NCBI GenBank assembly: GCA_937907575.1
Contig: CALERN010000005.1
Coordinates: 17,103-81,102, forward strand
Direction: 5' to 3'
Length of the DNA stretch: 64,000 nt
From: Lepagella sp002404675
Lineage (GTDB): Bacteria > Bacteroidota > Bacteroidia > Bacteroidales > Muribaculaceae
Below are positions 45,669 through 54,100 of this stretch, one piece after another. The stretch's first letter is position 1; each line of letters begins with the position of its first letter. The position numbers and the translations under genes were made by a program. The notes under the pieces were generated by a model, which saw only the letters and a list, made by a program, of their open reading frames with translations, had not been told where the DNA came from and did no database searches.

Positions 45669-47372
45669 ATGAAACAGAAATTGTTTTATGGAGCGATGGC
45701 AGCCATGATGCTGACTGCCTGCTCTCAGGATGAGATCCTCAAAATCAATTATGACGAGATCAGCTTCAACGTAAGCTCGATCCAAGACACTCGCGCTGCA
45801 GACTCGTACTGCAACAACTTCCTCCCCAGCTCTTTCCGCGTATGGGCTCAGAACACTGACTCACAAGATGTCTACTTCGGCGGCGAGCTTGTAGTCAACA
45901 AGGGCGGCAACCCCGCTGTGTGGGGCTTCGACGGCGGTCAGCGCTATTGGCCGAACAATAACCTCAACTTCTATGCTGAGGTGAACGGCGACAACGAGTT
46001 CAACTACAACGACGGCGCTCCCAAGTTCGAGAACTTCCAGGTCAAGGACAATGTCCGTGAGCAGGTTGACCTCATGTATGGCGTCAAGCTCAACCAGGGC
46101 AAGGAAAACACCCCTGTCAACCTGAACTTCCGCCACGCTCTCAGCCAGGTAGCTTTCCGCGCCAAGAACACCAACCCGAAAATCAACGTTGAGGTAACCG
46201 GCGTTTCTGTCGGCCACATTGGCAACCAAGCTACATTCTCATTTCCGACTGTCAATACCGACCAGAACTGGGAGGACGTTGACCACAGCGACAATCCCCA
46301 TGACGTAACGCTCCCTGGACAGGGCACTTGGACTGACGCTCAGGCTTCCACTCTGAAGCAGTATGACGTCACTTTTGATGCTGTCACACTGACATCGGAC
46401 GTTAAGAGCCTCACCTGCCCTGGTGACAACCACACCCAGGCTTCATTCGCCAACACTCTGACACTCATCCCGCAGCAGGTTGCTGCTTGGAATCCCGAGG
46501 TCAAGGGCAGCACTTTCAACGGCGCTTACTTCCTCGTGAAGTGCAAGATCTCCAACATCGCGGGCGAGCAGTACAATGCCCTCACCGACAAGGTACTCTA
46601 TGACGGCTATGCTGCCATACCCGTTGAAATCAACTGGGAGCAGGGCAAGCGCTACATCTATACCTTCAACTTCGCCAACGGCACTGGCGGTTACACCCCC
46701 AACCCGGATGATCCTCAGCCCGTTCTGAACAAAATCGACTTCGACCTGACTGTCGATGACTTCATCCCCGTAGACAATGGCAACCAGAACATGGACAGCA
46801 ATGACAGCCAGAAGGAAACCACCATGTACACTGTCAATTACGACAACGGCTGGAAAATACAGTCTCATGAGGGTTATGACAGCTACTCATTCAAGACATT
46901 AGATGCTGTTCCTGTAAAGGAGGGCTATAACTTCAAGGGATGGTCAACAACTGAAAACGGCGAGGTTGAGTATGTTGCCGGCCAGGACATCAACCTTACG
47001 AAGGCTAACCCCACTCTGTACCTCTATTCTGTATGGGAGGCTCAGACTATGTACACATACACTCTGACTTTCGATGCCAACAACGGTACTAACGTGACCA
47101 ACATCCCCGAAAAGATTACGATCACTTCGCCGCTCGAAAGCTATGAGTTCACTATCCCCAATCAAACTCCGCAGAAGCCGAATGGCTGGAAGTTCCTCTA
47201 CTGGACTGCCGTTCAGGACGACAACACTGTCAAGTACAACATCGGCGACAAGGTGACTGTTACTAAGGACGCTCCCAACGCGACTGTTTACGGTTACTGG
47301 TCTGGCAATGCTACTGGCGGTACAAACCCCGGCGCTGAGGGTGAAAACCCCTGGGGCAAACGCGCTAAATAA
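45669..47372 (+). CDS. Fimbrillin (Mfa1/FimA-like) with two InlB-like repeats
   Basis: 567 residues. Lipoprotein signal with Cys18 (LTAC), then a fimbrillin N-terminus (ISFNVSSIQDTRA, FRVWAQN, VNLNFRHALSQVAFRA). Such proteins are lipid-anchored, exported, cleaved by an Arg/Lys protease and polymerised. Residues 386-457 and 462-545 are two Listeria-Bacteroides (InlB B-type) repeats, each with a GW or YW core (EGYNFKGWST; NGWKFLYWTA). The short C-terminal tail is basic. This is probably the major subunit by position. The repeats may bind a host or bacterial surface, which is inference. Confidence 0.83.
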   Translation: MKQKLFYGAMAAMMLTACSQDEILKINYDEISFNVSSIQDTRAADSYCNNFLPSSFRVWAQNTDSQDVYFGGELVVNKGGNPAVWGFDGGQRYWPNNNLNFYAEVNGDNEFNYNDGAPKFENFQVKDNVREQVDLMYGVKLNQGKENTPVNLNFRHALSQVAFRAKNTNPKINVEVTGVSVGHIGNQATFSFPTVNTDQNWEDVDHSDNPHDVTLPGQGTWTDAQASTLKQYDVTFDAVTLTSDVKSLTCPGDNHTQASFANTLTLIPQQVAAWNPEVKGSTFNGAYFLVKCKISNIAGEQYNALTDKVLYDGYAAIPVEINWEQGKRYIYTFNFANGTGGYTPNPDDPQPVLNKIDFDLTVDDFIPVDNGNQNMDSNDSQKETTMYTVNYDNGWKIQSHEGYDSYSFKTLDAVPVKEGYNFKGWSTTENGEVEYVAGQDINLTKANPTLYLYSVWEAQTMYTYTLTFDANNGTNVTNIPEKITITSPLESYEFTIPNQTPQKPNGWKFLYWTAVQDDNTVKYNIGDKVTVTKDAPNATVYGYWSGNATGGTNPGAEGENPWGKRAK

Positions 47373-47397
47373 CAGCGATACTTGATATTTACCCTTT

Positions 47398-47428
47398 GGG
47401 GACATCCATGGCTCGCTGTGGATGCCCC
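47398..47428 (+). promoter_or_regulatory. Hairpin between the fimbrillin and tip-protein genes
   Basis: GGGG-A-CATCCA (47398-47408) pairs with TGGATG-CCCC (47419-47428), a 10-bp stem with one bulge and no T run. It is 26 bp after the fimbrillin stop and 43 bp before the next ATG. It could stabilise the upstream message or attenuate read-through, setting the subunit ratio. Confidence 0.65.
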
Positions 47429-47470
47429 TGGAGGGATTGAACATGAATGACTCAAATACGGAATTTAGTT

Positions 47471-49381
47471 ATGAAAAAGTATTTCACAGTTTCGGCGATG
47501 ATGCTGGGTATGGCAACACTTGCCCTCACATCATGCTCAAACGAAGATGAACTCGGCGACGGCAACCTGCAGCGCCACATCACTGTCAAGATCGGTCGTC
47601 CGGTGGACGATGCGACTCGTGCAGTCCTGTCAGAGGACGGCGGCAACCTGACCGCAACATGGTCAGATGGCGACAAGGTGGCGGTTTTCAACTCTGCCAA
47701 CGGCAAGAAACTCGGCGTCCTCACAGTTTCAGAGGGAGCCGGCACTCCGACAGCCACTTTCGAGGGCGAGCTCTCCGGTCTACGTGAGGGTCAGATGAGC
47801 TTCACTTTCGCTCACCTCGGCACAACAATCAATTATGACGAACTCACTTCAGAGTACGTTCACAGCGTTGCTAACCAGACCGGCAAGCTCGCTGACCTCG
47901 GTCAGCATGACGCTCTGACTTCAACACAGGCTGTGACTGTGAACGAGGTTGGTCTCGATGTTGAGGACATGGGTCTGCGTCGCGATGTCACTTTCGCTCA
48001 CTTTACTCTCGAATTCGGCAACTTGACAGTTACTGACGATGTGTCTGTATCCATCTCTGGCGAGGGCGTGAACAACCAGGCTCCTGTCAAGTTCAGCGAC
48101 GGCACTCTCGACCTGACCAACGCTACAGCCGGTGCGGTCAACGCCACTGCTACCCCCAACGGCACAAATGCAGAGGTATACGTAGCCTTGCTCCCCGGCA
48201 CAATGACATTGAAATTCAATGCGTCAATGGGCGGCAAGACATACGAGGCATCGCTCCCCGCAGCCACTCTCGCAGCAGGCAAATACATCCGCGCAGCTGA
48301 AGGCAGCGGCATACCCGTGGTCATGAACGAATACACTGACAACAACCCCGGCAACACCGACAACTGGCCTACTGGCGGTGAAACTGTAGACCCCTCATGG
48401 GAAACTGGCACATTGACTAAGGTCGCTGATGCTGACGGCTGGACAGTAAACGTTGACATCTATGGTAACGGTGGCTGGGCTACTTACATCACATATAACA
48501 ACAATGCTATTAAGAGCCGTCTGTTGTCATCACTCCCCGCCAACAGCATCTGCTACTTCCAGTGGGGTCGCTGGCTCGGCTTCCCCTCATCTGCCAAGAA
48601 TACTCACTTCAATGATGGTGGTTCTAAATCTGGTTCATATCCCACATCAGGTCAGTACATAAATGGTGTCAACATTTATGATACAAATCTCGGCTATATT
48701 TGGGATAGCGGACTGGTTGTTGCATACGGCACTTGCTGGATGGGCAACTCATCCTGGACTCCTGCTCGTGCAAACAACTGCTCGTTCATGTTTGGTAAGG
48801 TTTCCAGTGGAGCTGGCAGTCTCGACTATGTAGGCGCAAATGAGCAGTGCACATGGTATGACCGTTCTGGCAACCCCTGTCCTGATGGCTATCGTATCCC
48901 GACTGCAGAGGAACTCGCAGTATTCATCCCGACTGGCGGAACTGTCAACGGAAGCTGTGCCGAGGTCAAGACCATCAATGGCGTGAAATACGCTATGCAG
49001 TGGACTGTCGCCAAGAACGGCAACTTCCCATACGTTGGTTTCAAGTCTGTTCGCACAACTGAAGATACGGTTTCTGTAGGTGATGCAATCTTCAACGATG
49101 CCAAGGAGGTTCGCCTCTATGCTTACGGCTACCTCGACAATTCTTGTACAGTTGGAGGTTTGTATGACACCGGTTTGTACTGGTCTTCTGAGTCTGGTAC
49201 AAATGAGGTTTCAGGCACAAAAGGTCTCGGTGGCAAGGCTCTTCTCATAGAGTTCTCTGGCAGCACAAAGGCTGAAATGGCTATGTACGTTGCACCGCGC
49301 AGCTTCGGCGGTTGCATCATGCCCATTAAGGACGTGAATGCCAAGGCAACTCCGTTGGCACCTTGGTTCCCTATTCGATAA
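47471..49381 (+). CDS. Fimbrillin-family protein with C-terminal FISUMP domain
   Basis: 636 residues from ATG at 47471 (MKKYFTVSAMMLGMATLALT, Cys22). The N-terminal half is fimbrillin-like (ATRAVLSEDGGNLTATWSDGDKVAVF, then FAHFTLEFGNL). The C-terminal 180 residues carry the Fibrobacter-type FISUMP pattern: CPDGYRIPTAEELAVF, LYWSSES and RSFGGCIMPIKD, with paired Cys and many Trp and Gly. Such proteins are candidate accessory or tip subunits. It is the last gene before a strong terminator. Confidence 0.8.
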   Translation: MKKYFTVSAMMLGMATLALTSCSNEDELGDGNLQRHITVKIGRPVDDATRAVLSEDGGNLTATWSDGDKVAVFNSANGKKLGVLTVSEGAGTPTATFEGELSGLREGQMSFTFAHLGTTINYDELTSEYVHSVANQTGKLADLGQHDALTSTQAVTVNEVGLDVEDMGLRRDVTFAHFTLEFGNLTVTDDVSVSISGEGVNNQAPVKFSDGTLDLTNATAGAVNATATPNGTNAEVYVALLPGTMTLKFNASMGGKTYEASLPAATLAAGKYIRAAEGSGIPVVMNEYTDNNPGNTDNWPTGGETVDPSWETGTLTKVADADGWTVNVDIYGNGGWATYITYNNNAIKSRLLSSLPANSICYFQWGRWLGFPSSAKNTHFNDGGSKSGSYPTSGQYINGVNIYDTNLGYIWDSGLVVAYGTCWMGNSSWTPARANNCSFMFGKVSSGAGSLDYVGANEQCTWYDRSGNPCPDGYRIPTAEELAVFIPTGGTVNGSCAEVKTINGVKYAMQWTVAKNGNFPYVGFKSVRTTEDTVSVGDAIFNDAKEVRLYAYGYLDNSCTVGGLYDTGLYWSSESGTNEVSGTKGLGGKALLIEFSGSTKAEMAMYVAPRSFGGCIMPIKDVNAKATPLAPWFPIR

Positions 49382-49406
49382 TCGGAACATAAACCAGCAT
49401 AACTCA

Positions 49407-49441
49407 GGGGTGGAAGCACGCGCTTCCGCCCCCGTCTTTTT
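49407..49441 (+). terminator. Terminator of the fimbrial operon
   Basis: GGGGTGGAAGC (49407-49417) pairs with GCTTCCGCCCC (49422-49432) around a 4-nt loop with one T/G wobble, followed by GTCTTTTT. Confidence 0.88.
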
Positions 49442-49465
49442 CACTTCGCCACTCATTCCGTCAGT

Positions 49466-49558
49466 GTAGGGACACGGCGTGCCGTGTCCGCCATCAAGTC
49501 TCTGCAAATCAAACAATTGTGCTTGCTGCCATTCGAGCACAGCACGCCGTGTACCTAC
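49466..49558 (+). repeat. REP/BIME-like element B
   Basis: Left arm 49466-49490 is intact (GTAG, stem GGACACGG, loop CGTG, CCGTGTCC). Right arm 49534-49558 is worn but keeps CTAC. The linker has CTGCAAATCAAACAATTG. The 93-bp element lies between convergent genes. Confidence 0.9.
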
Positions 49559-49705
49559 GTTCTCTCCTTCCTGACTCGTAGCGGACACCGTCGTGTCGTG
49601 TCTATACAGTGCCTGTACCTCACATCGACAATACTAGTCAACAATGAATGCGGAGTGAACCGAAAAGGCACACACCGCATTCATAGGTATATCTGTGTGT
49701 TATGG

Positions 49706-50530
49706 TCAAATGCCTGCGGCATCGAGTATGGCTGCCATCTGGTCGCGCAATTCGCGGGCCTTGTCGGCTGCCCGCTCGGCGAAGTCCTCGCCGGCTGATG
49801 CGTATATTATGCCGCGTGACGAGTTGACGAGCAGTCCGCATTCCCGGGTCAGGCCGTAGCGGCAAACCTCCTCGAGGCTGCCTCCCTGTGCGCCTACGCC
49901 GGGGACGAGCAGGAAGCTGTCGGGTGCTGCCTGACGTATCTGCTCAAACATGCGTCCCTGTGTCGCGCCGACTACGTACATCATCTTGTCTGTTCCTGCC
50001 CATTTCTGCGATGTCTCTATCACTCGCCGCCACAATGGGGTGTTGTCCGCTTCGGTGAACTGGAAGTCGTGCGACCCGGGGTTGGACGTGAGGGCGAGCA
50101 GGATTACCCATTTGCCGTCATGCCCGAGGAACGGCGTTACGCTGTCCTCGCCCATGTAGGGGGCTACGGTGATGCTGTCAAACTTGAGGTCGTCGAAGAA
50201 CGCCGAGGCGTACATACGCGAGGTGTTGCCGATGTCGCCGCGTTTCGCGTCGGCGATTGTGAAATGGCCGGGGTAGTTCGTGCGTAGGTATTCTATGGTC
50301 TTGCCCAGCGCAGTCCACCCCTTTACGCCCTGCGATTCATAGAAAGCGATGTTGGGCTTGTATGCCACGCAATATGGGGCAGTAGCGTCGATTATAGCCT
50401 TGTTGAAGGCGAACATCGGGTCGTCGCACTGCAACAGATGCTGTGGGATTTTCTTGATGTCCGTGTCAAGCCCCACGCAGAGGAAGCTGCGGCTGCGGCG
50501 TATGTTTGCTATGAGTTGCTCTCGTGTCAT
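49706..50530 (-). CDS. pyrF: Orotidine 5'-phosphate decarboxylase (type 2)
   Basis: 274 residues. It decarboxylates OMP to UMP, the last step of de novo UMP synthesis. Seen: FLCVGLDTDIKKIP, NKAIIDATAPYCVAYKPNIAFYE, the catalytic DAKRGDIGNTS and VPGVGAQGG. The length and motif spacing are of the longer type-2 family. It lies 28 bp downstream of prfA on the same strand. Confidence 0.96.
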   Translation of the reverse strand: MTREQLIANIRRSRSFLCVGLDTDIKKIPQHLLQCDDPMFAFNKAIIDATAPYCVAYKPNIAFYESQGVKGWTALGKTIEYLRTNYPGHFTIADAKRGDIGNTSRMYASAFFDDLKFDSITVAPYMGEDSVTPFLGHDGKWVILLALTSNPGSHDFQFTEADNTPLWRRVIETSQKWAGTDKMMYVVGATQGRMFEQIRQAAPDSFLLVPGVGAQGGSLEEVCRYGLTRECGLLVNSSRGIIYASAGEDFAERAADKARELRDQMAAILDAAGI

Positions 50531-50558
50531 GGTTGTATGGGTATAATGTGATTGATTT

Positions 50559-51671
50559 TCAGATTGCTGCGTCCTTGAGCCGCTCTGCGTTCTCGGCTAT
50601 GGTTAGCTGGTCGATACACTCCTGTATGTTGCCGTCGAGGAATGACTGCAGGTTGTACATCGTGTAGTTGATGCGGTGGTCGGTGAGGCGTTGCTGCGGA
50701 TAGTTGTATGTGCGTATTTTCGCGGAGCGGTCGCCTGTGCTGACCATAGTCTTGCGTCGAGAGGCTATGTCGTCGAGGTATTTGCGGTGCTCGCGGTCAT
50801 AGATGAACGAGCGCAAGCGCGAAAGCGCACGCTCCTTGTTTTTGGGCTGGTCGCGGGTCTCGGTACACTCGATGAGAATCTCCTCGCTAACGCCGGTGTT
50901 GGGGTTCTTCCACATATATCGCAGCCGCACGCCCGATTCCACCTTGTTCACGTTCTGACCGCCCGCGCCGCCGCTGCGGAACGTGTCCCACTTGATTTCC
51001 CCCTCGTTGATTACCACGTCAAACTCTTCGGCTTCGGGCAGTACCGCCACTGTAGCGGCAGACGTATGCACGCGCCCCTGTGTCTCTGTTGCCGGGACGC
51101 GCTGCACACGGTGCACGCCGCTCTCGTATTTCATTGTGCCGTAGACGTTCTCGCCTGTGAGGGTGAACACCACCTCCTTGAAGCCTCCTGCCGCCCCTTC
51201 GGAATAGCTGGATATTGCCAAAGCCCAGCCGCGCTGCTCGGCGAATTTCTGGTACATGCGGAACAGGTCGCCGGCAAACAGGGCAGCCTCGTCGCCGCCT
51301 GTGCCTCCGCGTATCTCCACAATGGCGTTTTTCGCGTCGTCAGGGTCGGCGGGTATGAGGAGGAGCTTGATTTCCTGCTCGAGACCGGGCAGCTGTGAGG
51401 TGGCGCTGTCGAGTTCCTCGCGGGCGAGGGCTCGCATCTCCTCGTCGCTATCCGTGGCTATCAGCTGCTTGCTCTCGTCAATGGTGTCGAGCAGCGACTT
51501 GTAGCGGCGGGCGGCTGCCAGCAGCTTCTCCAGCTCGTGGTATTCGCGGGTGAGTTTGACATACCGCCGCTGGTCGGCGATGACGGCAGGGTCGGTGATG
51601 AGCGTGGAGACCTCGTCGAAACGGGCATCCAGTCCCTCGAGACGTTCCAGAAGTGGGGTAGTGCTGCTCAT
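50559..51671 (-). CDS. prfA: Peptide chain release factor 1
   Basis: 370 residues. It reads UAA and UAG and triggers peptide release. The PxT recognition tripeptide is in RVPATETQGRVHTS, and the GGQ loop is RSGGAGGQNVNKVESG, with the IRGGTGGDEAALFA segment in domain 2. It leads a two-gene minus unit with pyrF. Confidence 0.97.
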   Translation of the reverse strand: MSSTTPLLERLEGLDARFDEVSTLITDPAVIADQRRYVKLTREYHELEKLLAAARRYKSLLDTIDESKQLIATDSDEEMRALAREELDSATSQLPGLEQEIKLLLIPADPDDAKNAIVEIRGGTGGDEAALFAGDLFRMYQKFAEQRGWALAISSYSEGAAGGFKEVVFTLTGENVYGTMKYESGVHRVQRVPATETQGRVHTSAATVAVLPEAEEFDVVINEGEIKWDTFRSGGAGGQNVNKVESGVRLRYMWKNPNTGVSEEILIECTETRDQPKNKERALSRLRSFIYDREHRKYLDDIASRRKTMVSTGDRSAKIRTYNYPQQRLTDHRINYTMYNLQSFLDGNIQECIDQLTIAENAERLKDAAI

Positions 51672-51744
51672 TGGGGTCGAAATTTTACGCGAAGTTACGA
51701 AAAATCCCCCTGCAAAACAAATCCTCGGTCAATGTGCCGTCAGT

Positions 51745-51839
51745 GTAGGGACACGGCGTGCTGTGTCCGTATCCAAGTATCTGCATTTCAATAATATACG
51801 TCCTCACCGCCCTTCGGACACGGCACGCCGTGTCCCTAC
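51745..51839 (+). repeat. REP/BIME-like element C
   Basis: Arms 51745-51769 and 51815-51839, each with GTAG (CTAC) at the foot; one G/T wobble in the left stem. The linker is the second type, with CTGCATTTCAATAATATA. It sits in the divergent region between prfA and the SpoU gene, 27 bp upstream of that gene's promoter. Confidence 0.92.
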
Positions 51840-51865
51840 TTTGGCTGCGCAGACTGGATATGCAG

Positions 51866-51897
51866 TTGCGTAATCGGGCGGTAATGACTAACTTTGC
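51866..51897 (+). promoter_or_regulatory. Promoter of the SpoU methyltransferase gene
   Basis: TTG (51866-51868), exactly 20 nt, TAACTTTGC (51889-51897). The ATG follows at 51931. Confidence 0.85.
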
Positions 51898-51930
51898 GCT
51901 GCAAGTCCAACACAATAATGCAATCAGGAT

Positions 51931-52743
51931 ATGAAGCTGGTGGAGGTGACGGACATTTCCGTCGAAGGTCTGATGCCCTACGCTAAACTGACGGAGCGTG
52001 AGCTGCGCAGCGGCATTTGCGGCGGCGAGCAGCTGTTTGTGGCTGAAAGCCCCAAGGTCATCAGCGTGGCGTTGGACGCTGGCTACGAGCCTGTTTCGCT
52101 GCTGTGCGAGGAGCGTCATATCGCAGGTGATGCATCGGGGATAATCAGCCGCATCGGCTCTGACGTGCCTCTGTACTGGGGCAGCCGCGAGGTGCTGTGC
52201 AAGCTGACCGGATACACGCTGACTCGCGGCGTGCTGTGCGCCATGCGCCGCAAGGCGTTGCCATCGGCGGAGGAGGTATGCCGTGACGCAAGGCGAGTGG
52301 CAGTGATAGACGGCGTGTGCGACACTACCAACATCGGGGCAATATTCCGCTCGGCGGCTGCACTGGGCATCGACGGCGTGCTGCTGACGCGGCAGAGCTG
52401 CGACCCGCTGAACCGCCGCAGCATCCGTGTCTCCATGGGGAGCGTCTTCCTCGTGCCGTGGGGGTGGACTGACGATGCTCTCGATGCCGGGCGTTACGGC
52501 ATGAAGTGCGTTGCGCTGGCGTTGAGTGACAATTCTGTGAGCATTGACGATGCCGCGCTATGCGCAGAGCCTCGCCTCGCGCTGGTGCTTGGCACGGAGG
52601 GAGACGGACTTTCGCGGCGCGTCATCAGCGGTGCGGACTATGTGGCTCGCATACCGATGAGCCATGGAGTAGACTCGCTCAATGTCGCCGCAGCCTCCGC
52701 AGTCGCGTTCTGGCAGCTGCGTGTCCAGATGCTGTCAAAGTAG
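51931..52743 (+). CDS. RNA 2'-O-methyltransferase, TrmH/SpoU family
   Basis: 270 residues. The N-terminal third is a substrate-binding domain. The SPOUT motifs follow: NIGAIFRSAAALGIDGVLL, LVLGTEGDGLS and IPMSHGVDSLNVAAASAVAFW. Family members methylate ribose in rRNA or tRNA; the target cannot be told from sequence alone. Its stop codon TAG (52741-52743) is part of the GTAG foot of element D. Confidence 0.92.
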   Translation: MKLVEVTDISVEGLMPYAKLTERELRSGICGGEQLFVAESPKVISVALDAGYEPVSLLCEERHIAGDASGIISRIGSDVPLYWGSREVLCKLTGYTLTRGVLCAMRRKALPSAEEVCRDARRVAVIDGVCDTTNIGAIFRSAAALGIDGVLLTRQSCDPLNRRSIRVSMGSVFLVPWGWTDDALDAGRYGMKCVALALSDNSVSIDDAALCAEPRLALVLGTEGDGLSRRVISGADYVARIPMSHGVDSLNVAAASAVAFWQLRVQMLSK

Positions 52744-52834
52744 GGACACGGCGTGCCGTGTCCGTCGAGTGATAACTGCAATTGTTTGATTTACTGCAAT
52801 CTATCTGTGCGGATACGGCACGCCGTGTCCCTAC
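52740..52834 (-). repeat. REP/BIME-like element D, inverted, overlapping a stop codon
   Basis: Arms 52740-52764 and 52810-52834, both with GTAG/CTAC feet. The linker reads in the opposite sense to copies E and G (CAATTGTTTGATTTACTGCA). It begins within the last codon of the SpoU gene and ends 28 bp from the convergent lipoprotein stop. Confidence 0.93.
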
Positions 52835-52861
52835 CTTGCATCACCAATGCCGCGAGCGTTG

Positions 52862-53878
52862 TCACATCTTCTCAACCTGACGTATCACCGCCGTGGGCTT
52901 GATGTAGTCCACGGAGAACTTGATGCCTGGCTCGATGTCTGACGTGATTGCGGCTGTCACTTTCTTGCCCTCATCTGTGAGGTCTTCGGCTTCGTCGATT
53001 ACGACCATCACATTGCCTACCATGGCGCATACGCCGTAGTCGGCATTGTAGTCCCAGATGATGTGCTTGGCCTTGCGGAGGGTGGCTGCAAGGGGTGCGC
53101 CTTTCTTGAAGGTCACGCCGTCTGCGGTGAGTTCACCCTCGGAGCTGCCGGTGCTTTCCTCGCCTGTGTATGCCGGTTCTTGTTCTAGCTCTCCGGCATT
53201 GGTGTCAACTGCCGCTGCAGCTGGGACTTCGCCCTCGGCGAGCAGTCGGTGCTGCTTGTACTCTTGCTGGCACACCACAATGAGTTTGGCAGCCTCTGCA
53301 AGGCGTTTGATATTGTCCGCACCCTTGGAGTGGGATATGATGAAGGAGAAATGCAGCTTGCCGCCGGAGTATGAGCCTACAGACTCCAGCACAGTGTTGC
53401 CGTCATTGTCAGCGAGGAAGAAGTAGGGCACGTAGCCGTCTGCTGGCAGTGTCTCGGGTGTCGCCTCGATGAATACCTGCGCTGAAGACTGGGTTGTGTT
53501 CACCTTGGTGATGTTGCAGTCTTTCAGCTTGATGCCTGAAGCTGCGGAACATTCGCTGGGAACAGGCTTGCCAGCCATGTCGGCGGCGATCTTCTTGGCA
53601 TCTTCCCACAGGGCGTTGTTCTTCTCATTGGTTTTCATTGCCAGCGAGTTAGCTTCGTCGCCAAGGCGTTGGGCTTCCGACTTGTCTTTGGACTTGTAGG
53701 CGGCGTTGGCAGCTTCATACGCTTGGCTGACCTTCTCGTTGTTTTCGGCTATTTGCACGTACACGTCACACAGAGGTCCGAAGAGGCCGGACGAGGATGC
53801 GGAGTTGCTGCACGATGCCGAGAGCATCAGCATCATGAACAGGGTTGCCAGACTGGCAAGAATGGATTTCTTGTTCAT
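52862..53878 (-). CDS. Lipoprotein of unknown function with coiled-coil region
   Basis: 338 residues, lipobox SASC (Cys23). Residues 40-90 are Ala/Lys/Glu-rich and probably coiled coil; 110-200 look beta-rich; 215-245 are a Glu/Ala/Ser linker; and 245-338 form a second small domain (ADGVTFKKGAPLAATLRKAKHIIWDYNADYG). No family recognised. The promoter -7 TAACTTTGC is at 53927-53935. It is divergent from the AraC-type gene. Confidence 0.75.
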   Translation of the reverse strand: MNKKSILASLATLFMMLMLSASCSNSASSSGLFGPLCDVYVQIAENNEKVSQAYEAANAAYKSKDKSEAQRLGDEANSLAMKTNEKNNALWEDAKKIAADMAGKPVPSECSAASGIKLKDCNITKVNTTQSSAQVFIEATPETLPADGYVPYFFLADNDGNTVLESVGSYSGGKLHFSFIISHSKGADNIKRLAEAAKLIVVCQQEYKQHRLLAEGEVPAAAAVDTNAGELEQEPAYTGEESTGSSEGELTADGVTFKKGAPLAATLRKAKHIIWDYNADYGVCAMVGNVMVVIDEAEDLTDEGKKVTAAITSDIEPGIKFSVDYIKPTAVIRQVEKM

Positions 53879-53926
53879 ACTATTATCGTGTTAGACAATC
53901 ATTCAGACGGTGTTTTTCGTATGAAT

Positions 53927-53935
53927 GCAAAGTTA
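53927..53935 (-). promoter_or_regulatory. Promoter -7 element for the lipoprotein gene
   Basis: Minus-strand TAACTTTGC, with TTG 22 nt further upstream (53958-53960). It lies 49 bp before the ATG. Confidence 0.65.
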
Positions 53936-54029
53936 GTCAAAATATCCGGTTTGCGAGCAATGCTGCTGTTGCAAACCGTCATGGACGCAAATAACTGCAA
54001 GCCTGTTCACAAGTCAGCCGCATATATTG

Positions 54030-54061
54030 TTGACAGTTCGGATAATGGTTGCTAACTTTGC
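54030..54061 (+). promoter_or_regulatory. Promoter of the seven-TM AraC-type regulator
   Basis: TTG (54030-54032), 20 nt, TAACTTTGC (54053-54061), an exact consensus. A lone GACGCAAATAACTG at 53984-53997 weakly resembles the operator repeats found downstream. Confidence 0.8.
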
Positions 54062-54100
54062 CGCCACAATCGGCTCGTCACCAAAGAGCCGGTGCATACC

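Larger units (their letters stand above)
49382..49705. other. Intergenic region between convergent fimbrial operon and pyrF
   Basis: No gene. It holds the fimbrial terminator, REP-like element B (49466-49558), a worn third arm (GGACACCG, TCGTGTCT, 49583-49603) and a perfect 10-bp inverted repeat (ATGAATGCGG 49644-49653, CCGCATTCAT 49675-49684) that probably ends the pyrF transcript. Confidence 0.7.
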
